Positions 18,968 through 27,637 of a stretch of DNA of 64,000 nt are shown here, piece by piece. The notes beneath the pieces are model-generated. The model was not told where the DNA came from, did no database searches, and worked only from the letters and a program-made list of their open reading frames with translations. The DNA is from Serpentinimonas raichei. GTDB lineage: Bacteria; Pseudomonadota; Gammaproteobacteria; Burkholderiales; Burkholderiaceae_C. The stretch spans positions 937,858-1,001,857 of the forward strand of contig NZ_AP014568.1 in NCBI RefSeq assembly GCF_000828895.1, read 5' to 3'. The first letter of the stretch is position 1, and every line of letters begins with the position of its first letter. Position numbers and translations under genes: made by a program.

Positions 18968-20089
18968 TCAGGGCGCAGGGTGGCCCAGCGCGTGTGCCAC
19001 CGCCGCATAAAAGCCGCTGGGCCCTTCCTGCTCCAGCGCCACAGCAAAAACCTTGAACGCAAGGTCGCTGCGCTGACGCAATTCCCCAAAGAGCTTGACC
19101 GCGTCTTTTTCGGTGCAGAGCCAGTCCAGATCGCTCGGGTAGGGTTCGAGTGCCTGCAGCAAGGTGCTGGCGTCGGCGTGGTCGGGCAGCGCCAGCGTGT
19201 GTTGAAGCGCAATGCCGCGCTGGCGCAGCAAGGCAAAGAAGGCTTCGGGCTGGGCAATGCCGGCCAGCGCGGCGCAGCGCGCAGCGCCAAGCCCATGCGC
19301 CGGCGCAGAAGCCTCAGCCATCCCCGGCTCGACGCAGGCGCGTGCTGGCGTGGACGCCGGCACCCAGCGCTGCAGCGCCACCCGCTGCCCTTGGGCGTCA
19401 TAAGCCTGATCGGCCAAGCGGCGCGTGGCGGCAAAGGCCGGGGCCCCGGCGGCCAGCGCCGGGTCGGGGTGGGCACCGGCTGCCAGCCCGGTTTGCAGCA
19501 CGATCAGCGGCCCACCGCCCCAGACCGGCGCTGGCCAAGGCTGGCGCAGCATCCCGGCCGGCAGCAGCCAGCCGTTGCCGCAGCCGCGCGCATCGAATAC
19601 CAGCACCGTCAGGTCGCGCGCCAGCGCCCAGTGCTGCATGCCGTCGTCGCACAGCAGCAGGTTGACCTCCGGGTGCGCCGCCAGCAGCGCCCGCCCGGCC
19701 GCGACGCGGTTGCGGCCCACGGTCACCGGCACCCCGGTACGTTGGGCAATCAGCAGCGGTTCGTCGCCCACCTGCGCGGCGCTGCTGTCTGGCTGCACCG
19801 GCAGGCATCCGGTGCTGCGCCGGCCATGGCCGCGCGAGAGCACGCCCGGGCGCCAGCCCAAGGCTTGCAGGTGTTGTACCAGCCCGATCAGCGTGGGGGT
19901 TTTACCGCTCCCGCCCACCACCACGTTGCCCACCACCAGCACCGGCACCGGCAGCCTGGTCGAGCCTTTGAGGCCGCTGCGGTAGAGCGCAGAGCGAAGC
20001 ATCCACACCGCCAGATAAAGCAGGGAAAGCGGCCACAGCAGGCAGGCCAATGGGCCGCGGCCGAGCCAGGCGCGTTGCAGCGTCTGCAC
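18968..20089 (-). CDS. lpxK: Tetraacyldisaccharide 4'-kinase
   Basis: LpxK phosphorylates the lipid A disaccharide at the 4' position in the inner membrane. The N-terminal membrane helix (WLGRGPLACLLWPLSLLYLAVWM) is followed by the Walker A GGSGKTP near residue 60 and the family motifs SRGHGRRS, GDEPLLIA and LLCDDGMQHWALARD. The GTG at 20089 was chosen because AAGGTG stands just before it and it clears the exbD gene; an in-frame TTG at 20161 would overlap exbD by 29 bases and has no ribosome site. The length (373) is a little above the usual 330-350. Confidence 0.92.
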   Translation of the reverse strand: MQTLQRAWLGRGPLACLLWPLSLLYLAVWMLRSALYRSGLKGSTRLPVPVLVVGNVVVGGSGKTPTLIGLVQHLQALGWRPGVLSRGHGRRSTGCLPVQPDSSAAQVGDEPLLIAQRTGVPVTVGRNRVAAGRALLAAHPEVNLLLCDDGMQHWALARDLTVLVFDARGCGNGWLLPAGMLRQPWPAPVWGGGPLIVLQTGLAAGAHPDPALAAGAPAFAATRRLADQAYDAQGQRVALQRWVPASTPARACVEPGMAEASAPAHGLGAARCAALAGIAQPEAFFALLRQRGIALQHTLALPDHADASTLLQALEPYPSDLDWLCTEKDAVKLFGELRQRSDLAFKVFAVALEQEGPSGFYAAVAHALGHPAP

Positions 20090-20132
20090 CCAGGCACCTT
20101 GCGTGCGTGCCGGTGGTGGGTGGCCCTTGCTC

Positions 20133-20558
20133 TCAGCGCCCACGCGGCTGTTGGGTGGCAAAAGTGATGTGCTGCAAGCCGGCGTTGCGGGCCGCTTCCA
20201 TCACATGGATGACCGATTGGTGGGTGGCAGCCGCATCGGCGTTGATCACCAGCGTGGGCTCGGTTTGGCCTTCGGCGGCCTGTTGCAGCGCCAGTGTCAG
20301 TGCCTGCACACTGGATGCGGCCAGCATTTGTCCAGACACGGCATAGCGGCCATCGGGCCCGACCTCGACCACGATCTCGCGCGCCTGCGCCTGCGCGGCG
20401 TCGGCGTCGGCCTCGGGCAGGCGCACCTGCAACTGGGTGTAGCGGCTGAAGGTGGCGGTGAGCATGAGGAAAATCAGCACCACCAGCAGCACGTCGATGA
20501 ACGGGATCAGGTTGATTTCGGGATCTTCCCGATCGCGGCGCTTGAAGCGGATGGCCAT
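20133..20558 (-). CDS. exbD: Biopolymer transport protein ExbD
   Basis: This is the ExbD/TolR-family partner of ExbB: 141 residues, one membrane helix (about 17-37, INLIPFIDVLLVVLIFLMLTAT) with the proton-carrying Asp of PFIDVLLV, then a periplasmic domain. It should work with ExbB (directly upstream) and a TonB protein to energise outer membrane uptake or transport. No tonB is next to it; the genes that follow are lpxK and, further on, glnS. The exbB-exbD-lpxK order is common in Burkholderiales. Confidence 0.94.
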   Translation of the reverse strand: MAIRFKRRDREDPEINLIPFIDVLLVVLIFLMLTATFSRYTQLQVRLPEADADAAQAQAREIVVEVGPDGRYAVSGQMLAASSVQALTLALQQAAEGQTEPTLVINADAAATHQSVIHVMEAARNAGLQHITFATQQPRGR

Positions 20559-20574
20559 GTTCGGCTCCTGGCCT

Positions 20575-21213
20575 TTAGGGGCGGCGCAGCGTCAGCAGGT
20601 GCTGGGCGAAGCGCTCGGCCGCCACTTCCATCTGCAGCAGCCAAGCCTCGTTGCGGGCGCGAAAATAGCGCCAGAACATCAGGGCCGGAATGGCGATGAC
20701 CAAGCCAAAAGCGGTGCTGTAGAGCGCAATCGAGATGCCGTGCGCGAGTTGCTCCGGGTTGCCGCCGCCCGGCGTGAGGCCGCCCGGGCCGGCTTGGGAG
20801 GCAAAAATATCGATCATACCCACCACCGTGCCCAGCAGGCCCAGCAGCGGCGCCACCGAGGCGATGGTGGCCAGTGCCCCAAGGTATTTTTCCAGCTTGG
20901 CCGCCGCAAAACGCCCGGCTGCTTCGAGGCTGGCGCGCAGTTCGGCTTCGGTGCTAGCGGGTTTGTGTTGCAATTGGCGCAAGCCGGCCGCCAGCAGCTC
21001 GCCCAGCACCGAGTTGCCGGCCAGTTGTTGCACCACCTGGGCCGTGGGTACGGCTTGGCGCGAGACCGAAATGGCTTCGTCGAGCAACTGTGGCGGCGCC
21101 ACGCGCACGGCACGCAGGCTCAAAAAACGCTCGATGATCAACGCCAGACCCACTATCGAGCAGGCAATGAGCGGCCAAATGGGCCAGCCGGCGGCTTGTA
21201 TGATCGAAAACAA
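20575..21213 (-). CDS. exbB: MotA/TolQ/ExbB proton channel family protein ExbB
   Basis: ExbB is the three-helix inner membrane part of the TonB-type proton motor. The 212 residues include the first helix (IIQAAGWPIWPLIACSIVGLALIIER) and the paired helices near 120-185 with LATIASVAPLLGLLGTVVGMI, the TolQ/ExbB signature. The start is a TTG at 21213, with AAGGAG 9 bases upstream; the longer in-frame start at 21264 has no ribosome site, and family members begin at MFSIIQAAGWP. It is followed by exbD 16 bases downstream. Confidence 0.93.
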   Translation of the reverse strand: MFSIIQAAGWPIWPLIACSIVGLALIIERFLSLRAVRVAPPQLLDEAISVSRQAVPTAQVVQQLAGNSVLGELLAAGLRQLQHKPASTEAELRASLEAAGRFAAAKLEKYLGALATIASVAPLLGLLGTVVGMIDIFASQAGPGGLTPGGGNPEQLAHGISIALYSTAFGLVIAIPALMFWRYFRARNEAWLLQMEVAAERFAQHLLTLRRP

Positions 21214-21296
21214 TGCGGGTCTCCTTGCTGCCGCGACGCGGTGCTTGCGGGCCTCGATTATCACTCAGCAAAACGGCGTGCAACCCCCAACTGGCC

Positions 21297-21420
21297 TGTG
21301 GATAAGTTTGTGGGTAATTGTCTGGCAGCACGGACGCCGCCTGGCTTGGGTGACGCGATATTTTTTTCAAGTCTTTCAATTAAATTTAAAAATCGTTTCA
21401 AAACAAAGGATTGAAAAGTG
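21297..21420. promoter_or_regulatory. Divergent exbB/xseA control region with DnaA-box-like site and AT-rich tract
   Basis: The 286 bases between exbB and xseA hold no gene. The site TTATCCACA (read on the minus strand, 21297-21305) is a perfect consensus DnaA box. About 40 bases on, an AT-rich stretch (21358-21420, with ttaaatttaaaaatcg) stands out against the GC-rich surroundings and probably contains promoters. I saw no second DnaA box in register and no clear Fur palindrome for exbB. Confidence 0.4.
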
Positions 21421-21499
21421 AATGACAGGTGCATCGAGAGCCGCGTCGATTTGAGTCGCGTTGCGCTCCCTTGTGGACAGTTTCAAACCCCGGGGTGGT

Positions 21500-22672
21500 A
21501 TGGCTGGCTTTGAGGCGCCCCCAGCGGGCGCGCACGCGGCGCCGTTGTGGGCGGTGGGCGAGCTCTTGGCGGCGCTGGCGCAGGCCTTGCAGGCGCAGTT
21601 CAACCCGGTGCGCGTCAAGGGCGAGGTCTCGGGTTTTGTGCGCGCCGCCAGCGGCCACAGCTATTTCACGCTCAAGGACGAGCGCGGCCAACTGCGCTGT
21701 GCGCTGTTTCGGCGCGCGGCGGCGGCGGCAGCGCTCGACTGGCGCGACGGGGTGCAGGTCGAGTTGCAAGGGCGCATCGACATCTACGGCGCGCGCGGCG
21801 AGTTGCAGTTGATCGTCGAGGCAGCTCGCATGGCGGGCCAAGGCGATCTGTTTGAGCAGTTCATGCGCCTCAAGGCGCAGTTGCAGGGCGAGGGCTGGTT
21901 TGACCCGGCGCGCAAGCGCCCGCTGCCGGCTTGGCCCACGCGCATCGGCGTGGTGACTTCGCTCGACGCAGCGGCTTTGCGCGACGTCAGCACCACCTTG
22001 AGCCGGCGCGTGCCGCATCTGCCGGTGCGGCTCTACCCAGCCCGGGTACAAGGGGAGGGGGCACCGCAGGCCCTGTGTCAGGCGCTGCAGGCCGCGGCGG
22101 CGCAGTTCCATGCCGGCGCTGGCTGCGAGGTGCTGCTGCTGGTGCGTGGGGGCGGATCGCTGGAAGATTTGTGGGCCTTTAACGACCCGGCGCTGGTGCG
22201 TCAGATCGCCCAGATGCCCATGCCGCTGATCTGCGGCGTCGGCCACGAGACCGACTTCACGCTGGCCGATTTTGCCGCCGACCTGCGCGCCCCCACCCCC
22301 ACCGCCGCCGCCGAGCTCTGCGCGCCCGAGCGCGACGCCCAACTGAGCCGCCTCGAGCGCTGCGCGCAGCGTTTGCAGCAAGGCGCGGCGCGCCACTTGG
22401 TGCAGCAGCGCACGCAGTTGCAGCGTTGGCAGCAAGACTGGTCGGCCGCTGCGGTGCGCGAGCTCGAACGGCGCCAGCTGCGGCTCGACCACCAGGCGGC
22501 ACGGCTGCAGGCGCTCGACCCACACAGCGTGTTGCTGCGCGGCTACGCCCTGCTCAGCGACGCCAACGGCCAGCCGGTGCTGCGCTGCCACGGTGTAGCG
22601 CCGGGGCAGGCGCTGCGCGCCCGACTGGCCGACGGCCACTTGGATTTGACCGTCACGGCCAAGGGGAACTAG
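21500..22672 (+). CDS. xseA: Exodeoxyribonuclease VII large subunit
   Basis: XseA is the large subunit of exonuclease VII, which degrades single-stranded DNA to oligonucleotides. The 390 residues show the N-terminal OB fold (VKGEVSGFVRAASGHSYFTLKDE near 40), the catalytic domain start WPTRIGVVTSLDAAALRDV, RGGGSLEDLWAFNDP near 220 and GVGHETDFTLADFAADLRAPTPTAAAE near 255-280. E. coli XseA has 456 residues; the coiled-coil region is shorter here. The ATG at 21500 was preferred over an upstream TTG (21461). xseB is not in the window. Confidence 0.94.
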   Translation: MAGFEAPPAGAHAAPLWAVGELLAALAQALQAQFNPVRVKGEVSGFVRAASGHSYFTLKDERGQLRCALFRRAAAAAALDWRDGVQVELQGRIDIYGARGELQLIVEAARMAGQGDLFEQFMRLKAQLQGEGWFDPARKRPLPAWPTRIGVVTSLDAAALRDVSTTLSRRVPHLPVRLYPARVQGEGAPQALCQALQAAAAQFHAGAGCEVLLLVRGGGSLEDLWAFNDPALVRQIAQMPMPLICGVGHETDFTLADFAADLRAPTPTAAAELCAPERDAQLSRLERCAQRLQQGAARHLVQQRTQLQRWQQDWSAAAVRELERRQLRLDHQAARLQALDPHSVLLRGYALLSDANGQPVLRCHGVAPGQALRARLADGHLDLTVTAKGN

Positions 22673-22682
22673 CGCCTCTGCC

Positions 22683-22688
22683 TACAAT
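22683..22688 (+). promoter_or_regulatory. Putative sodB promoter -10 (TACAAT)
   Basis: TACAAT lies 79 bases before the sodB start, just after the xseA stop. The same hexamer is found before ratA (23921) and guaB (25481), so it seems to be a common -10 form in this genome. No convincing -35 was found. Confidence 0.4.
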
Positions 22689-22766
22689 GCGCAGGTGGTC
22701 GCATCAAGCGCCTAGGCGCACGCTGCGGCACGCGCCTCGTTTACCCTCAACTGGAGCCTTCTGCCC

Positions 22767-23348
22767 ATGCAACACACCCTGCCCCCGCTGCCCTATGCCC
22801 TCGATGCCCTGCAGCCGCATTACTCCCAAGAAACCCTCGAGTTTCACCACGGCAAGCACCACAACGCCTACGTGGTCAACCTTAACAACCTGCAAAAGGG
22901 CACCGAATTCGAGGCCCTGTCGCTCGAAGAAATCATCAAAAAATCCAGCGGCGGCATCTACAACAACGCGGCCCAAATCTGGAACCACAGCTTTTTCTGG
23001 AACTGCATGTGCCCCGGCGGCGGCGCTGAGCCCAGCGGGGCGCTGGCCGCAGCCATCGTGGCCAAGTGGGGCAGCTACGGCGCGTTCCGCGAAGCCTTCG
23101 TGAAAAGCGCGGTCGGCAACTTTGGCTCCGGTTGGACCTGGTTGGTGAAAAAGCCGGACGGCTCGGTCGATATCGTCAACACCGGCGCCGCCGGCACGCC
23201 CCTGACCACGGCCGACACCGCGCTGCTGACGGTCGATGTGTGGGAGCACGCCTACTACATCGACTACCGCAACCTGCGCCAAAAGTTTGTCGAAACCTTC
23301 TTCGACAAGCTGGTGAACTGGCGCTTTGCCGAAGCCAATTTCGCCTGA
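22767..23348 (+). CDS. sodB: Superoxide dismutase [Fe]
   Basis: SodB converts superoxide to oxygen and hydrogen peroxide in the cytoplasm. The 193 residues carry the metal ligands in [13 protein letters not shown] (His27), NHSFFWNCM and the signature [13 protein letters not shown] near 158. [17 protein letters not shown] is the Fe-type N-terminal pattern (AAQ rather than GGH at the metal-selective position). The length is typical. It stands alone between xseA and the convergent smpB. Confidence 0.96.
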   Translation: MQHTLPPLPYALDALQPHYSQETLEFHHGKHHNAYVVNLNNLQKGTEFEALSLEEIIKKSSGGIYNNAAQIWNHSFFWNCMCPGGGAEPSGALAAAIVAKWGSYGAFREAFVKSAVGNFGSGWTWLVKKPDGSVDIVNTGAAGTPLTTADTALLTVDVWEHAYYIDYRNLRQKFVETFFDKLVNWRFAEANFA

Positions 23349-23402
23349 TTCTGGGCTGCGCTGCGGCCGTTTTGCCCAAGGTTCACTTGGGAGCGGGCGG
23401 CT

Positions 23403-23888
23403 TCAGCGCTGGCGCTGCTTCATGGCGCGCTCGACTTCGCGCTTGCCCTCGCGCTCTTTGAGCGTGTCGCGTTTGTCGTGCTCGGCCTTGCCCTTGGCCA
23501 GCGCCACTTCGCACTTCACACAGCCGTTTTTCCAGTGCAGGTTCAGCGGCACCAGGGTGTAGCCCTTTTGCTCCACCTTGCCGATCAGGCGCTGGATTTC
23601 AGCCTTGTGCATGAGGAGCTTGCGCGTGCGCGCGCTGTCAGCCGGCAGGTGGCTGCTGGTGCTGCGCAGCGGGCTGATGAGGCAGCCGATCAGGAACAGC
23701 TCGCCGTCGCGGATGATCACGTAGCCCTCGGTGAGCTGCGCCTTTCCAGCACGCAGCGCCTTCACCTCCCAGCCTTGCAGCACCAGGCCGCACTCGTGGC
23801 GTTCCTCGATGGAGTAGTTGAAGGCGGCTTTTTTATTTTCGGCGATGCGGGCATCGCTGGGGGCGGTTTTTTTGCTTGGGATGGACAT
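23403..23888 (-). CDS. smpB: SsrA-binding protein SmpB
   Basis: SmpB binds tmRNA and brings it to stalled ribosomes for trans-translation. The 161 residues contain [30 protein letters not shown] near 16-45, the [13 protein letters not shown] strand and the C-terminal [21 protein letters not shown] block, ending in a basic tail ([13 protein letters not shown]). It has an N-terminal Ser/Lys extension of about 12 residues. The ratA gene starts divergently 59 bases away, a conserved pair in proteobacteria. Confidence 0.96.
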   Translation of the reverse strand: MSIPSKKTAPSDARIAENKKAAFNYSIEERHECGLVLQGWEVKALRAGKAQLTEGYVIIRDGELFLIGCLISPLRSTSSHLPADSARTRKLLMHKAEIQRLIGKVEQKGYTLVPLNLHWKNGCVKCEVALAKGKAEHDKRDTLKEREGKREVERAMKQRQR

Positions 23889-23947
23889 GGGGCAGGGGCA
23901 GACAGGGCGACCAAGACCTCTACAATCCGGGCACGGCCTTGCATTGT

Positions 23948-24391
23948 ATGAAAAGTGTTCACAAGTCGGTTTTGATCTGGCACAGCGCGCACGAAATGTT
24001 CGCGCTGGTCAGCGACGTGCCGCGCTACCCCGAATTTTTGCCTTGGTGCAGTGCGGGCGAGGTGCTGGAGCAAACGCCGGGTGGCATGGTGGCCTCGATC
24101 GGCATGTCCATGGGCGGCCTGAAAAAAAGCTTCACCACCCGCAATACCCACGTGGAGGATCGGCGCATTCACCTCGACTTGGTCGATGGCCCGTTTTCGC
24201 ACCTCGAGGGTACGTGGGATTTCAAGCCGGTGGGCGACGGCAGCCAGCGCGCCTGCCGCATCGATTTCACGCTCCAATACGGCTTTGCCAGCAGCACCCT
24301 GTCGGCCTTGGTGGGTCCGGTGTTTGACAAGATCGCGGCCAACTTGGTCGATGCCTTTGTCAAGCGCGCCGATCAGGTCTATGGGGCTTGA
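23948..24391 (+). CDS. ratA: RatA-family START/coenzyme Q-binding protein
   Basis: This 147-residue START-like fold protein is of the RatA/COQ10 family. The opening [29 protein letters not shown] is diagnostic, followed by [21 protein letters not shown] and a C-terminal helix [20 protein letters not shown]. RatA was reported to block 70S ribosome association, while COQ10 relatives bind ubiquinone; the role here is not settled. It is divergent from smpB and almost touches rnfH, the usual arrangement. The ATG at 23948 has no Shine-Dalgarno; a TACAAT lies 22 bases upstream. Confidence 0.92.
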   Translation: MKSVHKSVLIWHSAHEMFALVSDVPRYPEFLPWCSAGEVLEQTPGGMVASIGMSMGGLKKSFTTRNTHVEDRRIHLDLVDGPFSHLEGTWDFKPVGDGSQRACRIDFTLQYGFASSTLSALVGPVFDKIAANLVDAFVKRADQVYGA

Positions 24392-24399
24392 AGCTGCTC

Positions 24400-24798
24400 A
24401 TGACGCTGAAACTCACGCTGGTTTATTCAAGCGCGGCGCGCCAAGTGCGCGAAATTGCGCTGGATTTGCCCGCCGGCAGCACGCTGGCGCAGGCGCTGGA
24501 GCAGGCCAAGCGGCATTGGCTTGCCGGGTGCCAGCAAGGTGCCAAGGGCACATGGGCTGCCGGGTCTGCCGGGGCAGATGCCGCCGTCCACGACGATCAG
24601 GGCGACGATTGGCCCGCTGCCGCCGTGGCCGCCGCCGAGTTCGGCCTCTGGGGCCGCCCAGCGGCTGCCACAACCGTGCTGCACGATGGTGATCGCATCG
24701 AAATCTACCGCCCCTTGCGGGTGGACCCGAAAGTGGCGCGGCGCGAGCGCTACCGGCAGCGCAACACAAAACCGGCCGCCAAGCCCGATCCAGCCTGA
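24400..24798 (+). CDS. rnfH: RnfH family (UPF0125) protein
   Basis: This is a small ubiquitin-like (beta-grasp) protein of the RnfH family. LTLVYSSAARQVREIALDLPAGSTLAQALE matches the start, and LHDGDRIEIYRPLRVDPKVARRERY the end of the family domain. An insertion of about 45 residues in the middle (Gly/Ala/Asp-rich, around QQGAKGTWAAGSAGADAA) makes it 132 rather than about 95 residues. An in-frame TTG at 24388 would overlap the ratA stop; the ATG at 24400 was preferred. Its function is unknown, but linkage with ratA is conserved. Confidence 0.88.
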   Translation: MTLKLTLVYSSAARQVREIALDLPAGSTLAQALEQAKRHWLAGCQQGAKGTWAAGSAGADAAVHDDQGDDWPAAAVAAAEFGLWGRPAAATTVLHDGDRIEIYRPLRVDPKVARRERYRQRNTKPAAKPDPA

Positions 24799-24851
24799 AT
24801 TCGAGGCCATGCCGGGGTCCGCACAGGCGGAGGGTGCCGGGGGGGGTGGCC

Positions 24852-25445
24852 TCAGGGCCGAGGCGGTGTCGGAGCCGGGCTGGTTGCTGGCGCGCCCGCA
24901 GGTGCAGCGGCCCCGGCCCCGGCCCCGGCCCCGGCCCCGGCCTGATTGGCGGCCGCAGGCGGCGCGCAGTTGTCGCGCACGATCTGGCGCAGGCGCACGC
25001 TTTCGGCGCGCTTCATGGCCTCGTCCAGCGTCACGCGCTGGCCCTGTTCGTTCACCATGTACAGCGGTTGGCTGGCCCCGGCTTGCAAGCTTTCGAGCGA
25101 GGCGCGGGCGCGTTGGCAGTTGTCGGCCCGGATTTGGGCGTTGCGCTGCTCGACTTGCTGGCGCAGTTGCTCGTCGGTCAGGCGGCCCGCTGCCGTGCCG
25201 CCCGCAGGGGCAGGGCGAGCCGGGGTGGCCGTTGCTGCTGGTGCGGCAGGGGCGGCGCTGGGCGCTGTGGCCGAGGCCGGGGCAGCGGGCCGGCGCAAAA
25301 TCCGCTGATCGGGCACTGTGGCGGGCGGCGGCATGTCGCTGGCCACGCGGCGGCCGTTCTCATCGAGCCAGACCCAAGTGGGGCCGGCCTGTGCGGCGCT
25401 GGACAGCAGCAGGATCAGGGCCGAAGCAAAGAAAAACTTGTGCAT
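24852..25445 (-). CDS. DUF4124 domain-containing periplasmic protein
   Basis: This 197-residue exported protein has a signal peptide (MHKFFFASALILLLSSAAQA-GP) and then the DUF4124 core: TWVWLDENGRRVASDMPPP, a beta-hairpin motif found in many proteobacterial periplasmic proteins. A Pro/Ala linker follows, then a helical segment with a Cys pair (DNCQRARASLESL ... VRDNCAPP) that could form a disulfide. The C-terminus is low complexity (AGAGAGAGA), coded by a CCCCGG tandem repeat. Its function is unknown; placement before guaB is frequent in Burkholderiales. Confidence 0.88.
   Translation of the reverse strand: MHKFFFASALILLLSSAAQAGPTWVWLDENGRRVASDMPPPATVPDQRILRRPAAPASATAPSAAPAAPAATATPARPAPAGGTAAGRLTDEQLRQQVEQRNAQIRADNCQRARASLESLQAGASQPLYMVNEQGQRVTLDEAMKRAESVRLRQIVRDNCAPPAAANQAGAGAGAGAGAAAPAGAPATSPAPTPPRP
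24909..24942. repeat. Short tandem repeat (ccccgg units)
   Basis: About five to six 6-bp units of ccccgg/ggcccc lie inside the DUF4124 gene and encode its alternating Ala-Gly tail. Changes in unit number would keep the frame and alter only the tail length. Confidence 0.8.
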
Positions 25446-25488
25446 AGTGGATGCGAAATATAACCGTTCGCCCGCCCGCCTACAATAG

Positions 25489-26976
<1,488 letters not shown>

Positions 26977-26987
26977 GGAGTGCCCTT

Positions 26988-27278
26988 ATGCTACTCCAGC
27001 AATTGCGAGCCCTGAACCCTGAGTTGCAGCGCCTGGCATCGCGCTATGGCGGCTCGCATTTGCGCGTATTCGGATCGGTCGCACGCGGTGAAGAAAGCCC
27101 GCAAAGCGATGTCGATTTTTTGGTGGTGCTGCCGCGTGGATACGACATTTTTTCGCAGCGTCTGCCACTGACTCAAGACCTAAGCGATTTGCTGCAACGC
27201 CGTGTCGAGCTGGTGCCAGAGCACGAACTCAGCCCCCACATTCGCTCCCGTGTGCTGGCGGAGGCGGTCGAGTTATGA
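26988..27278 (+). CDS. mntA: MntA-type minimal nucleotidyltransferase (antitoxin)
   Basis: This 96-residue protein has the minimal nucleotidyltransferase motif GSX10DXD, seen exactly as G29-S30 followed by ten residues and D41-V-D43 (VFGSVARGEESPQSDVDFLVVL). In characterised MntA-HepT pairs this enzyme AMPylates the HepT toxin on a Tyr beside its active site and blocks it. It follows guaB by 11 bases with a good ribosome site (gaggag), so it may be read from the guaB promoter. It overlaps hepT by 4 bases (ATGA). Confidence 0.9.
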   Translation: MLLQQLRALNPELQRLASRYGGSHLRVFGSVARGEESPQSDVDFLVVLPRGYDIFSQRLPLTQDLSDLLQRRVELVPEHELSPHIRSRVLAEAVEL

Positions 27279-27613
27279 GCAAGCCTTGGCAACCCTACGC
27301 GCTGCACATTTTGGATGCGGCCAAAAAAATCGAGGCGATCAGAAACCGGGGGGATTTGCTCACCGATGAGGTGCTGTATGCGGCCACGCTGCGGCATTTG
27401 CAAACCCTCTCTGAGGCCACCCAAGCCTTGCCCCAGCACTTGAAAGACGCCCACACCCAAATACCTTGGCGCGAAATCAGCGGCTTTCGAAATATCCTCG
27501 TGCACAACTACCTGGGTGAAATTGATGCGCTGGCGGTGCAGCGCGTGCTTGAAAACCAACTGCCCCAACTGGTGCAAGCCATTCAAGCCATGCTCGCCGA
27601 GTCTGGGCACTGA
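27275..27613 (+). CDS. hepT: HepT-like RNase toxin (DUF86)
   Basis: This is a 112-residue all-helical DUF86/HEPN protein. The HEPN active motif RX4HXY is complete: R72-NILV-H77-N-Y79 in GFRNILVHNYLGEID. Active HepT toxins cleave RNA (for example tRNA 3' ends); the Tyr of this motif is the residue AMPylated by MntA. The intact catalytic residues suggest a live toxin. It is coupled to mntA by ATGA and ends 24 bases before guaA, so the module is embedded within the guaB-guaA transcription unit. Confidence 0.9.
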   Translation: MSKPWQPYALHILDAAKKIEAIRNRGDLLTDEVLYAATLRHLQTLSEATQALPQHLKDAHTQIPWREISGFRNILVHNYLGEIDALAVQRVLENQLPQLVQAIQAMLAESGH

Positions 27614-27637
27614 CACCCATTTCCCTACAACCCCACC

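Noticed and set aside
21297..21420. Chromosomal replication origin
   Set aside because: There is only one DnaA box, and no dnaA, gidA, parA or similar genes are near; reported only as a lone site.
20890..21460. A Fur box upstream of exbB
   Set aside because: ExbBD systems are often iron-regulated, but I could not find a convincing 19-bp Fur palindrome in the gap.
24909..24942. CRISPR-like array
   Set aside because: The repeat has a 6-bp unit without spacers; no CRISPR repeats or cas genes were seen anywhere in the window.
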